A stretch of DNA of 64,000 nucleotides. Origin: Lumnitzera littorea. Taxonomy: Eukaryota > Streptophyta > Magnoliopsida > Myrtales > Combretaceae. The stretch's first letter is position 1. Each line of letters begins with the position of its first letter. The position numbers and the translations under genes are program-made. Positions 12,469 through 24,369 of the stretch are shown piece after piece. A model generated the notes under the pieces. The model made no database searches. It was not told the DNA's origin and saw only the letters and a list, made by a program, of their open reading frames with translations. The stretch is from NCBI GenBank assembly GCA_024138015.1, contig JAMXBB010000007.1, positions 65,416,403 to 65,480,402 of the forward strand. The letters run 5' to 3'.

Positions 12469-13662
12469 ATGGCATCTAATGCATTAGGCTTTCTAAAAGG
12501 ACAAGCAATTAATAGGCCTCCTTTTTTAACCGGTAGCAACTATCCATATTAGAAATGTAGGATGTCTATATTCTTGAAAGCATAAAATAGACTATTGTGG
12601 CATGTAGTTAACCAAGGACCATTTAAGATAGAAGGAAAAGAAGAAAGAGATTACTCGGATGATAATTGGAAATTACTTGATCTAAATGAAATTGCTATGA
12701 ATATTTTGCATTGTGTCATAAATGAAAATGACTTCAATAGGATGTGTACATGTAAAAGTGCTAAAGGAATATGGGATGAACTAAAAAGCATATATGAAGG
12801 AACTAGTAAAGTAAGGGATACAAAAATAAGCTTATTATGTGGACAATTTGAAAATTTTAGGATGGATTTGAATGAAGCAATTGATAAGATATATAATAGG
12901 TTTATCAACATCATTAATCCTTTGAGTGTTCTTGGAAAGACATTTACTAACTTTAAAATAAATTCCAAAATCCTTAGGTCTTTGCCAAGAGATTAGGAAG
13001 CCAAGAGAACTACAATTGAAGAAGCTCATGATCTTAACACAATGCTAAAAGAGCAACTTTTTGGCACTCGTAAAACTCATGAGATGGTTAAGAGGAAAGG
13101 GGAAGGATCTAAGAAGAAAACAATTGTTTTGAAGATAATCGTTGAGAGCTCAAGTAATGACGAAACTGAGAATGATGATAATGTGGCTACGATCATAAGA
13201 AATTTCAAAAAGTTCATGAAGTTTAATAGGAAATTAGTGAAAGATAAAAACGAAAACATATCTTGGTCAAGAAAGGAGAAGAAGGAAATAATCAAGTGCT
13301 ATAATTGCAAAAAACCAGGTTACATTCAACAATATTATTCGGATATTAAGAAAGCTGAGAAAGGAGTAAAGAAAAAAGCTATGATGATAACTTGGAATGA
13401 TGGTAATTCAAGTGACTTGGATAGGAAAATGTGCTTCATGGCCATGGATAATAAGGTATTCTCTATTTCTAATGATTCTTTATTTGATGTGCTCAAAAAT
13501 ATGTATGATAAGTTACTTAAAGAATTTATTAAGGTTCAAAAGAAGAACAAGATGATGAAACAAATGATGATTGAAATAGGAAGTGGGTTTGATCTATTTA
13601 GAAATGAATATAATAAAGTGAATGATGTTAAGAAAGTCCAGAGGAGGATAATGAGTACTTAA
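12469..13662 (+). pseudogene. gag of Sirevirus-like element 1 (broken)
   Basis: An ATG at 12469, about 45 bases after the primer site, opens a frame that can be followed for about 397 codons but is interrupted by in-frame stops at 12550 (TAG), 12583 (TAA) and 12994 (TAG). It encodes a copia-type capsid of the UBN2 class: residues about 40-190 contain an 'AKGIWDELKSIYEGT' block. A lysine-rich linker and one zinc knuckle follow at 13297-13338. That knuckle (CYNCKKPGYIQQYY) has lost its histidine and last cysteine to tyrosine, so it cannot bind zinc normally. The frame ends at 13662 and the coiled-coil continuation shifts frame. This is clearly a dead gene. Confidence 0.85.
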
Positions 13663-14300
13663 GATTAGAAGTTGATAAATTAAATAGAAACAATGAAGTA
13701 TTGAATCTTAGGAATGAGGAGTTGGCTAAGGAAAATGATCAATTTAAAGAAAAGTGTAATTCTTTTGAAACAAAAGTTGAAATCATGAAAGATAAGGATA
13801 ACATGGTTAATAAATTAGGAGAGCTTCAAATGGAAAATGCTATCTTGAAGTATAGCCTAGATGATTCAAAACAAAGTATAGCTAAGTTTGTAAATGGAGA
13901 AAAGAATTTGGATAAGCTCCTTGGCTCTCAAAGGTAAAGATTGGACAAGGCTGGAATTAGCTATAGTAAATAATATATTTACAAGTCTTACAAAAGTTAC
14001 TTTGTTAAAGTAATAACTAAAACTTGTAACTATTATGGTAGATATGCTCATATTGCTCAGACATGTGCAATACTTCACAATACCAATTTGAATCATAAAG
14101 GTAAAATGGTTTGGGTTCCAAAAGGATAAGGATATATCATTACAACTAACCAGAAAGGACTTAAACTCACATGGATACCAAAAAAGCAATTACATATTTT
14201 TATAGGAACTTCAAGTGCAAGCAACTTAAGAAACTTGAATGGAGAATGCTCAAAGAAAATTCGAAATGCCTCCATCATGGTTTTTGATTCAAGAAACTGA
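13663..14300 (+). pseudogene. gag 3' part of Sirevirus-like element 1
   Basis: Frame-shifted continuation of gag. Bases about 13665-13935 encode a charged, leucine- and asparagine-rich coiled coil (ELAKENDQFKEKC). Near 14023-14064 lies a second zinc knuckle remnant (CNYYGRYAHIAQTC) with its second cysteine changed to tyrosine, followed by WVPK-type segments (around 14110 and 14170) that in Sireviruses sit just before protease. No protease follows; coding similarity stops near 14300. Confidence 0.7.
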
Positions 14301-14389
14301 TTTAAGTAATCTCTATACAATAACTTACATATTTTGTATGCACTTAAAGTTCTCTATATTTGCTTAAGTTTCCTTGTACACATATTTGC

Positions 14390-15960
14390 TATCTCTTGAT
14401 TTCAATGTCAAATATTAGCTCCCTCATGTTTAAATATGCTAATATTTCATGCTTGAATGGTTGGCTTGATTTAATTAAGAAACTATGCATAGTTGACTTA
14501 TCATCAACCACATTTGAGCTCATGAAAGCATTTAGGGACTTACCTAGTGTTTTTATAAATGCTAGCTTTGCAAGCCATGCTTAAACTCTCATCATATCAT
14601 AATATGCATTTACAATTAGTTTGGAAGCTTAAATTGCAAATATCATGCATTTTGTGCACATTTGAAGTCAATCATAAACATTTAGGATCTTATGCATACA
14701 AATTTACTCAATTTTCTTGTTCAAATCCAATTCCTACATGTTAATTTTGTCCATAGATTGTGGTTGAATGATTGATTTAACTTATTTTTATTTTAATGCA
14801 AATTTGACTACCCTAGACCTAATTTAGGCTGTTATTGTTGTTTGGGAAGTCATATGATCTTTTTGTCCATTTGTTGCTATGTCTTGATTATGCCACCATT
14901 GTATCTATGGGCACCATTGAAATTTGTTTAGAATGCTAAATTATCATGAACTTGATTTAGTGTAGATGTGTGACATTAAGCTCAATTTGTATTCAATAGT
15001 TGATTTTGATGATTTTAAGTGGTGATTTTAGGACTTCCAAATCCTTTTTGTGATATTTTCCTTCCAACATGCTTAAATATGATGTTGAAACTTGCACGAA
15101 GTATTGATTTGTCACAACTAAGCTTCATTGCTCAAAATTGGTCATTCATGCATTTACATGACTTAATAATGAACTTTCTAGCAACTAATGACTTAATTTT
15201 ATTAAATCTAGCTAATCTTATTGAGATACAAACTCTTCACACTCAATTGGACATAAGGATCATGCTCATATAGATTTCGTGCATAAAATATGACATTTAG
15301 CATGCTTTGGGCACACTTGAAGTCATTCATAAGTATCTAAGTTCATATATGCACAAATTTATTATGCATTGGTTTCTATGCCCAAAACCCGATCTCACAT
15401 GTTGATTTTCATCCCTAAATCATATTTGAGTGATCAAACTAACTTGATTTGAATTTTGTGCATATTTGACCTCTCTAAACCCTTTTTAGGTTCTAAGTGC
15501 ATTGTAGAGCATTTCATGACTATTTATTCCAATATGAATGTTGCTTAGTTTGATCATACATCTTTTATCCTTTTTGGTATTTTTCAAACATGTTTGAAGC
15601 ATAAACTTGTCTTGAATTTGCAAAAGAATTCATACTTACTCTTTAGCTATATTTATGCTTAACATTTGATCTTAAGGAACTCAAGTAGTGATTTTACAAT
15701 TTATAGAGCCTTAAAGTGATATTGTGTTCCAACCATGCTCAAACATGTATTTGAACTTTGCTTAAAGTGTTGGTGTGTAAACACTCAATACCCATACACA
15801 TAATTTACTCATATATGCACACTTCGACTTAGTCATGAACTACATAGCTTTTAAGATTTGATTTTGTTAAATCTTAGGCATTTAGTTCAAATTTAAGTTT
15901 TTTAGGCCTTAACGGACTCAAATAAACTTGTTTAAAGTGTTAGAACACTCATTAAATCAA
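14390..15960. repeat. degenerate ~650-bp tandem repeat array (about 2.4 copies)
   Basis: Blocks recur at intervals of 643-667 bp: 'catgtttaaatatgctaat' near 14427 against 'catgcttaaatatgatgtt' near 15070; 'gtgcacatttgaagtca' near 14655 against 'gggcacacttgaagtca' near 15308; and 'ttccaacatgcttaaatatg' near 15062 against a diverged copy near 15729. The array lies where pol would be expected. It is non-coding; the short open frames at 14360-15273 repeat with the array and are not genes. Confidence 0.7.
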
Positions 15961-15989
15961 TCAAAATAAACTTGATTTAGCAAAGAATT

Positions 15990-16200
15990 ATAGAATACCG
16001 GTATGAAGGTATCCAGAACTACCGGCATGCCGGTATACCCTATTAAATAAGAAGATGCTTTCAGTTCTGTTCCAAGAACTAGCATACCGATACCCTTAAC
16101 CACCGGCATGCTAGTATACTATTTTTTATAACAAAATTGCGATCTTTTGTTCCCATAACCGGCATGTCGGCTCCCCATACTACTAGCTTGTTGGAACCTC
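15990..16200. repeat. cluster of CCGGCATGCCGG-type palindromes
   Basis: A perfect 16-bp palindrome taccggcatgccggta sits at 16020-16035. Weaker versions follow in the next 150 bases (accggtatgaaggtat, accggcatgctagtat, accggcatgtcggc). Related words occur in both LTRs (for example gtaccggcatgcc near 17722), so the motif belongs to the element. Confidence 0.75.
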
Positions 16201-17263
16201 TGTTTTTAGGTCTAAATAGCATTAATGCTTTCTCTCTCTTCCCATCTTCTTACTAAAACTCCGCTTTCTCTTCCCCTAAACCATAAAATCCTTCTCTCTC
16301 TTCGATCTATCAACTTCAAACCCTCAAAATCATAATTTTCCCTCTTCAATAATCTCAAAACCCATAAATCTCTCATCAATCCCCTCACTTCTTCAAATTA
16401 CACTCTCCTCTTCTACCTCATGCGACTTTCTCTCTCTACCTAAACCCCATCCACCATCACGACTCCACCTTGATGATCATAATCACTTCCAGATGAGCTA
16501 TCTCTACCCATCTTGCCCCTTTCCTTCTCTAACTCAAGATGATGATCTACCTACCGCATGAATTGTTAACTTTCAATCTATTTTGTGTATGCTCTTCATT
16601 ATGTTAATCTTATGTTATGAATTTAGCCATTGGCCACTACTATTGTTACTTTCTATTGTCTTGCCTTAACCATTATCTTAGCTTTTATTGCTTATGTTGC
16701 TTGTCTATGCTATTTACTACTTGTAGTTTATGTACCATATAGAGTTATTACATTTCTCATAGTTGGCTCATGTTTTTGAACTTTTCATGTGGTATGTGAT
16801 GATTTTGATGAATTGATTATGGAGATCTTATTTAGCATGGTTTTTAACTTCTTTGATTTCACTTTTGTAGAAGGTATATCCTAAGGCTCAAACCGGGATT
16901 ATGGAAAAATTTTGACTTGAATCCTCTTCCCTCTTCACCACTTGGATCCCCCTCTTTTTGATAAGGCCAAAGGGGGAGAAATATTCAAGTTGTTAGAGTG
17001 TCAAAAAGTGTATTAAGTTAAATTAATAATAGTTACGTAAAAGATATTATCGATCCTATAACTTTGGCATATCTTGATTCTTTGAAAGATTGATATATTC
17101 TTTATGTAAAGTTATTAAGAAGTGAGACTTGGTTCTTAAGCACATCAATACTCCCTTTTTGCAAGCATTCCATTAATCATTTTAATTACTAAATATATTG
17201 AAACTGAATGCTCAATTCATGAGGAGTGCTGGATTACTGGAAGTATAAGAGTTTTGTCCTCAT
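16201..17263 (+). other. 3' non-coding region of Sirevirus-like element 1
   Basis: Bases about 16225-16460 are strongly CT-rich, resembling a leader before a lost downstream reading frame. No coding motif follows. An additional purine tract aaagggggagaa at 16969-16980 precedes the main tract by about 290 bases. Confidence 0.5.
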
Positions 17264-17277
17264 CAAAAAGGGGGAGA
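17264..17277 (+). other. polypurine tract
   Basis: caaaaagggggaga lies directly before the right LTR, the position of the plus-strand primer for reverse transcription. Confidence 0.8.
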
Positions 17278-17278
17278 T

Positions 17279-18161
17279 TATTAAACCTACGATTCATTAT
17301 TTGATTTCGATGAGAATAAAACAAAAAGTATATATCTAAACATATTGTTTTGGAAGAGAACAAAACAAGTGGATGATTAAATTAAGTATTATTTGATTAT
17401 ATTGAGGTCATTGAATAGGATCGATTAATTTGCTTAATGATTGAATATATCAATTATCTTTATAAGAAATTTAATCTTTTGGGTGGTGATCAAATGATTT
17501 TGAAGTTAGATTACATACTATATTTGTTTGTTATGTGTTAAAAGCATTTTCAGGTGATATTTGGCCTATTGGGTTGATGGCTCCAAAGTACTACCAGCTT
17601 GACGGTGAAGTAGCTTAGATAAGGAGATAGAATTACTTCTAATTAAGGAATTGGCATACCGGTTCACTTGTTGGTGTTCATGTCGATAGTGCAATTTATT
17701 ACTGGCTTGTCAGTAAGGGTAAGGTACCGGCATGCCAATAAGCTTGTTTCAACTAACAGTTGGAGCATTTAATGCACGGTAACGTGAAGAATTGAATGAG
17801 ATAATATAAATGTTCAATAACCCAACTAAGGACAAGAGAGAGTTGATCCTTTACTACAATATTTCAACATTCTCTTGTATTCTTGTTGTTTGTAATTCTC
17901 ATTGTCTCTTGTACCATAAATTGCTAATATTTAGAAAGATTTGAAGTGTAGTTCTTGTGAGCTATTGGTTGCGAAGTATTGAGAGTTAAAAGCACTACAC
18001 TAATAATCCTTGAGATTGAGTTTTGTGTTGTGAGTTAAGATTATGATTTGTGTTCAAAATTGTAAGTGAGAAACTTATGTAATCAAGCTTGTGGTTGTGT
18101 AGCTCTTGGAGCTTGGATTGAGAAATTAGTAAAGTAGTGTGAAGTCCTCAATTAGAGGCAT
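17279..18161 (+). repeat. right LTR of Sirevirus-like element 1, 5' portion
   Basis: Aligns with 11314 to about 12186 of the left LTR (for example 'aacaaaacaagtggatgatt' in both). It stops abruptly in the middle of the LTR at 'gaggcat', where a 3.8-kb insertion begins; the remaining LTR resumes at 21963. Confidence 0.9.
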
Positions 18162-21100
18162 TGTATCATGACCCAACAATATCGTTGTCATGGTAGATCG
18201 CCGTGTACTGTACAAAGGTCTATTATCAACCCTGTCACTGATCGCAAGCCTTTCATACAACATACAAGGCTCCTTCCACTATACATTACCACCAAGCCTA
18301 TAGATAAGTAATATAAAACAATTCTTACTAAAATTAACTTTTGAGACATAAACTAATCAAGTAAACATGTGGACTCATTACATTTCACACCAAAAGAATA
18401 TTATAAACAAATGCAATTCATAATAGGAACTGCATCATAAACTTCAAAATATGTTATGAACAAAATAAAGGTAAATAACTATCTACAAAAGCTTTTATAA
18501 AATCTCCTCTACGCTCCCAGATTGCTCCAACCCGTCTCTACACAAGACTCACTATGGGCATGCCTTAACCCGGATTAGCGAAAAGGTTTTCCTATAACAA
18601 AAGAAATCTATCGGGGTGTAAGCTTAAGGTTAGAAAGATAAATACCCTCATCAATACCGCATGTCAGAAATTTATTAGAGGTACAATCATATGAATACAT
18701 GAACAATCAGTATGCCAAACAATGCATGCAGTAGCCTAGGAACCACATACAACTCAGAATTACGCCCCCTATAGTCTGGGTTTGGAGATAATTAACCAAC
18801 TCAAACCAAAATCTGGGTTCTAGACATTGGGTTTTATTTCATTTGCATTATTGTGCTTAAGCCAAAACAAAACTATATATATGTATATATACATGTATAT
18901 ACTTTTTTTATTGAATAACAAATCATATTTTTAAAATCTCAAGTCTAGCAGTGTAGTGGCCTTCACAATCTACAAACACACGCCTTAAGCAGAAGCCACA
19001 ATATACGGCCCCTCATCGACGGTTGGCATCTCTTAATGCCTAGTAAGTAAGTCACCTTAGGACATAGACTCAATAAAATGGTGATATAGCTAGTGCCCAA
19101 TCCTGTAGGAGGCCTTTCTCTTGAGAGTCCCTTCCCATCTTCTGCATGAAGCGATAGTCAGTGTTATCCAAATGCAATTATGGGGAATGCATGATCCATT
19201 TAATTTCTTAACCATATAAGTAGTTAACCTGATTTTCAAGGTAATCAGATAATTTCATTCCATACAATCGCACGTATAAATTATCACAACAATTCCCATT
19301 ATTATATAATTAATAAGCCATAGCATTTGGTTCACAAATTCATACACATGTACTACCCATATCTTACAAGCATCTAAATATATATATATATATATTTAGG
19401 TGCATCTATTCTATAAGCAAAATCAAGTAAAGAGTCATCGGGAATTTACTTACTTCGCCATGCAGGTCAGTTAAAGTAGTTCGGAGGCAGGTCATCTTCG
19501 AATGTAGGGTCTCCTGGTCATTGAAATCATAATACTATAAGGGATTGAAATAAAACTTAGGAAACTAAGCTAAAACCCCTTAAGTTATACTCTTATCTAG
19601 TTTTTGTATTTTTCCCGGTTTTACTTAAAAGTTCAATTGTATATAACTTTCTCGTTTTAAATCCGATTTTTATGATCTTATAATCAATCTTCATCATTTT
19701 TTAGTGTACTTTAACATGGTGAGGTTAGATTTTTGAGATGAGGTACGTAAATCTATCCATAGGTCAGAACAGTAGCGGTCTTCATGATTTAGAGTGCTTT
19801 TAGGCATTGTTTGGTTAATGGGCTTTTTGGTAACTTGGAAACTCCTTTAGGCTTAGGCTTAAGATTTCATTCTAGGCTCAAAATACTCCTTAAGGTCGAA
19901 TTTACAACTTTGATTTACACTCCTAAGACTATCAACCACTTCTTAGACTCTTAAGTGGGCTCAAGTTGTTAAATAAGCTTATTTTTTATTTAATTTAAAT
20001 ATGGTCACTTTCTTGGGCTTAGGAAGTGTCTTGTGGGCTTCTTAAGGGTCTTAAAACAACTCTTATTGATGTGTCAAGTTACTGATTAGAAACTTAAGGG
20101 TGGTTCAACTTGACGTTTGAGGCCTGTTTTAGAAGTTTTAAGCTCGGTTTTGAGTTTTAGGCTTAATACACTTATCATACTTGCCTTGGTTGGTCTTTTC
20201 ACTTTGTTTACTTACTTTTATCATATTTTTAAGTGTCTTTTAGGGATGTTCTAGATCTGGTCAATTTGAGTACGAGGGCTTCCAACTTGATTTTCCAACA
20301 TGTTTCATCATTTCCTTAAGTTTATGTGTTAGATTATGAACTTAAGCTACTTGTATTTAAATCTTAACTTAACTTCTTTTTCATGAAATGATTATTTGGA
20401 TCATACTTTACATGAAAATAGAGGATCTCACTTTTATCATACATTTCATACCATAGTTTATGTTTTACAAAGTTGGTTTCCTCATAAAACTTCATGTGAT
20501 GGATTTTTCCTTTACTTAAATCTAGGTTTTAGTATGATTAACTCAAAGAAAGTGAAAACAACATCCAAATGACCTCTAAATCCTCATGTCCAGCATGCTT
20601 CTTTTTCATTGAAGTTCTCATTTTAAGATTTTCTCAACCTAAAATTTTCCATTCAAAGTGTTAAATAAGTATCTATACAAAATACTAATTTTACATGCTT
20701 TTACTTCAATTTTCATGTAAGGGTGTCATGAGTTTGCTTCTTAAGGTAGTCTTTGATGTTATACCAACTTATGATCATACTCATATCTTCAAGAAATCAT
20801 AGTCTCCTAATATGAATACTAACCTACTAACACAAAATATACTTACTCGTCTTCTAAGAAAAATGTGCTGATTGTGCATTAAGGTTCCACTTATGCACTT
20901 TATCTTACTTCCTCCTTCTTGCAACTTTTATTTGAAACCCAAGTTGTGATCCTTTGAGGTGGGGTTTAAGGAGTGTTCTAAGGATCCTAAAGGGCTTTGA
21001 ATTTTGGCAAAAGCAAGACAAGAAGAAGTTGAAAGTGCCATGTGTAGGGGTGTGCTTAGAATGTGGCGGCAAGTGAAGGATTTATGGCGCATAATTGTTT

Positions 21101-21962
21101 CTTCTTTTAGGGTAGTTTTCAAAGTGAGAGAAAAGGAGGTGAAAATGAAATTGAAAGTGAGAGAAATGGAAGAAAGAGTGGCCAATCGGGAATGGGGTGG
21201 GAAGTATGTTTAATAAGCTTGATTTTGTTGTCTTATAGCGTACACAAAAGTCAACCATTGCAACTATTGATAATGTAAGCATTAAGGGGTGAATAGTAGA
21301 GTATGAGATAAAGTGATTGATGGATGAAAGCCAAGAGTATGGCCCCCTTTAAAGCCATGGAAGAACCGGCCATTAGGTATCCTTTTGGGCATGGAGTTGT
21401 CTTGTCTCATTTATTAAAGTTAAGCATGTGAAATCTTATGATAATTTGTCCATACATAGTATAAGTAAATGGGTGATAAAGAAAGTGTCTTAACATTAGA
21501 TTTTAATAAGTTATCAATAGATAAATGACTCCAATTTTCAATTGATAAGTCATTTAGGGTGATTAGTTTGTCTACTTATTTAAGTGTAAGGCTTAGGCGT
21601 AAAGATAAGAGAATCGTTTTATAGGAAATTGTTTTAGAATTTACTTCTCGAATTGTTTTGTAAATGATGGTTTCATTCTTATAAAATTATGAAATTTTCT
21701 AGAGTTAAATGAAATTATTCAAATTAAATTATCAATTAGTCACTTAGGGTTAAAAGTCCTTAATTGTTTTAGGGCTTAATATTTTTGGTGACCTTAGAGT
21801 TTGTAGTTTTTTAAGTTCAAGTTTAATTGATAATAGGCTTTTGAATTGGAAAAGTAAGTTCATTTCTAATCATAAACTTAAGTTCTTAGTTTAGTTGATC
21901 CTTGGAAACATTTGGAAAGTACTCTTAGTCAAATCATAGGCCTGCTAAAAGTAGGGTTTACA
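18162..21962 (-). mobile_element. 3.8-kb TG...CA insertion inside LTR (probable solo LTR)
   Basis: The block interrupts the right LTR exactly: the left half ends ...gaggcat and the right half resumes cattatgtg, matching cattgtgtg in the uninterrupted LTR. On the minus strand the insert begins TGTAAACCC and ends GGGTCATGATACA, the same ends as the elements at 3376-6615 and 8552-11313. It encodes no protein, has no internal primer site, and no second LTR, so a long solo LTR is the simplest reading. Only a 3-bp 'cat' duplication is certain. Confidence 0.7.
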
Positions 21963-22205
21963 CATTATGTGTTCGTAGAGAGTAGGGGGCGGTTCGAACT
22001 CTACGTTAAATCTAGGCTTGACCTTTTTTATCCCGATCTTTTTTATCCCTATTTCTTTTAATTTCCGTACTTATTATTATCTTATCATTATTTGATTATG
22101 CTCATTGTTACTTTTAGTGCTTAATTTAGAAAAGAATTGCAATTTGTCCTTAAAACTCAATTTACCCTCACCCCCCACCTCTTAAGTTTAACCTAGTGTT
22201 CTTCA
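21963..22205 (+). repeat. right LTR of Sirevirus-like element 1, 3' portion
   Basis: Aligns with 12184-12411 of the left LTR, including the gtagagagtaggggg block, the shared TTTCCGTACTTATTATTAT word and the poly-C end (caccccccacc). It ends in cttca, keeping the CA terminus that the left copy has lost. Confidence 0.9.
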
Positions 22206-22578
22206 AACTAGGGGAAATGATTTTTCATATGTTTCTTATTGGAATGCATGAATGAGTGCATGGCTTACATCATCTTAAGTTACTTATTCAACTTGGCTTC
22301 TTTATCCTTATGAACTCTTTAATCCTTTTTCTATGTGTTGATGCACAAATTGAGGTTAGCACTACATTTAGTTTTGTTAGGTTTTTGTTGGTTTGTTTCA
22401 CGTATTGGTTATAGAAATCCTTTTAGTTAGTTTGTTAATTTTCCCTTAGGTCTTTTGATTTAACTAACATTCTTGTGTTGACTTTATTTGACCAACTATT
22501 CCTACCTTTGACTAGACAATTCTAAGGGATTTAGGTAGTTTCTATCACTATTTATAGATGTCTTATCATGTCTTGATC
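22206..22578. other. unassigned non-coding spacer
   Basis: No coding, RNA or repeat signal recognised. It is the flank into which both neighbouring elements are set and probably belongs to older repeat DNA that resumes at 27351. Confidence 0.4.
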
Positions 22579-22583
22579 ATATC
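22579..22583. repeat. target-site duplication, left copy (ATATC)
   Basis: atatc immediately before the TG end of the gypsy LTR; an identical atatc follows the other LTR at 27346-27350. Confidence 0.85.
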
Positions 22584-23507
22584 TGATGCGGATGAAATAC
22601 GGCAGCAGATCTTAGAAGGAAGATAACACAATCTAGGTTTGCGTGAGAATGAGAGTAGGGGGTTTTTGAGTGTGAACATAGATGGATATCACACCTCAAG
22701 ACATTAACAAAATCAGGGTTTTGAGCTCGAAATAGGATTCGATAAAACTCACAAACACTAAAAGTTGCTTGGGATTTAAATGAGAGTCAGATGCAACTCA
22801 CTAACCAGCTCAAATGAGGGTTCACCACAATCATAAGATCAAGATTGATAAGAACGTAGGAGAGTTTAATCAACACTCAATAATTTGACAAATGTTAGCT
22901 TAAGTGTAGCCTTGGTCGAAAGAGGAAGTTTCACTCTGTATGGGAATATTCTTCACTATGTCTCTATACTGTCTATTCTGTTTATGATTATAAATGTTGC
23001 TATTTATAGTAAGTCCTACACTCTAGTGGTAAAACTGTAAATAATGTATAAGGTCTTAAACCCTAAAGAATTGAACCGATAAATAAAATAAAGAACAACA
23101 TGTATAAGATTACAAAACTGTACATTTACTAGAAGTTGGTATGCAGTTACTTGGCCTGTCTTAGAAGGAGTAGGATCCGAACTAGGTGGGGTTAGCAGTT
23201 AGATGTTTGAGTTTAAGGATGAGCTTTTGAAGTCTTGCAGTACTTAGCCAAGTTACTAGAAAGGTTAGCTCATAATTACTGAGTGATAGAATTAGTCGGT
23301 ACTAGTCTCTTGGTGCCATACAGAGTGGATCTTTGGCATTGAGTCCTTGATCGTATGGTCTTTTGGCTTCTCAGTAGATGATAGACTTGGTGCCGAGTGT
23401 ATCCTTTTCTTTCCCTTGGTCTTTTATTATTGGTTTAACTTCGGCAAAACTTGGTTGGTCTGGGCATAGGATTGATTGGCTTTGGCTTGGATATGGTTGG
23501 AGGCTGA
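22584..23507 (-). repeat. 3' LTR of Ty3/gypsy element (lacks first 9 bp)
   Basis: Aligns over its whole length with 26392-27336. Similarity stops at ggaggctga (23507), where the right copy continues with ttctcatca to its TG start; here the sequence changes to unrelated DNA. The nine missing bases mark one edge of the pol deletion. Confidence 0.88.
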
Positions 23508-24215
23508 AAGGAAGTCGTCCTCGACATTAAACATAGAGCATGGGTTGGGATATAGAACAAACTCCTCTTCCCCTTTCGCTTCATCATGGGTATCGAGTGT
23601 CTTTGGATTTCCTCAATGTTCATGGAGGTCAAGCAATAGCTCTTCCCATCCTTTCAAATAGCATAGTGTTGAGGAAACTATGATGGATCACTTTTCGATC
23701 ATATTCATATGGTTGGCCAAGAAGCAAATTTGTGGCATTCATAGGCACCACATTGAATTCAATCTCATCATCATACTATCTTGCCTTGAATGCTATCCGA
23801 GGTCTCCTATGCACATGAACCATACCCTTGTCATCAAACCACTTTAATCTATAGGGTCGGGGGTGCAGGTAGGTCGGCAACTTCATCTTTTCCACTAACC
23901 CAATAGAGACGATGTTGGTGTAGCTTCCCCCATCAACAACTAGAGAATAGGTCTTCTTATTCACCAGATACCGCATATGAAATAAATTTTCCCTTCGTCT
24001 AGGATCTACCTTCAGGTCGACTCATATCACCATAGCTAATTGTTTATCGAAATCCTTGGCTTAGACATCTTCTTGTATCAACTGGTCTTCCGAACTCTTG
24101 TCACTCTAACTCTTGATTTGAACTTTGGGCCCTTTGCCCTTCAAGACCATGACCTACTTATTCGGGTATTGGGATGTAATGTGTTCGTAGCCTAAGCATT
24201 TGAAATATTTCACAT
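23508..24215 (-). pseudogene. gag C-end and aspartic protease of Ty3/gypsy element
   Basis: Minus-strand coding remnant. A decayed zinc knuckle lies near 24166-24207 (two of its cysteines are now tyrosine). About 70 codons later comes a retropepsin-like domain (open 23976-23776) with the core VVDGGSYTN; the DGGS catalytic loop is at 23923-23934, followed by LPTYLHPRPYRLKW and, after a stop, the NLLLGQPYEYDRKV block. DGGS instead of DTGA is usual for one large group of plant gypsy proteases. Several stops interrupt the frame. After about 23690 the frame runs into unrecognised sequence and then the LTR, with no reverse transcriptase. Confidence 0.8.
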
Positions 24216-24369
24216 CTCGAGCCTTGTTGCCGAGTGGCTTTTCTTTCATGACAATCTTCTTCTTAGCATGGATAGGTCGACTAAGCTCTCCTTTCTCCAT
24301 CCTCTTCTCTAGCCCTTTTCTTTTAGCATACCTCTCAAGCTCAGCGTTTCCTTATTGAGGCTAGCTACT

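Larger units (their letters stand above)
11314..22205 (+). mobile_element. Sirevirus-like Ty1/copia derivative, gag only, nested insertion in right LTR
   Basis: Two directly repeated, diverged LTRs of about 1.1 kb (11314-12411, and 17279-18161 plus 21963-22205) flank an internal region of about 4.85 kb. A decayed methionine-tRNA-type primer site follows the left LTR and purine tracts precede the right LTR. Only gag can be recognised (12469 to about 14300); protease, integrase, reverse transcriptase and RNase H are absent. The rest holds degenerate tandem repeats, CCGG palindromes and a CT-rich zone. The structure resembles a non-autonomous LTR element with a gag gene. No clear target duplication was found (gacat on the left, aacta on the right). 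Confidence 0.8.

Noticed and set aside
14360..15273. Series of 60-85-codon plus-strand frames with similar wording
   Set aside because: The similarity comes from the ~650-bp tandem DNA repeats; frames are not conserved between repeat copies.
14390..15960. Regular spacing considered as a CRISPR-like array
   Set aside because: Units are about 650 bp and degenerate, inside a plant retrotransposon; no short identical repeats or cas genes.
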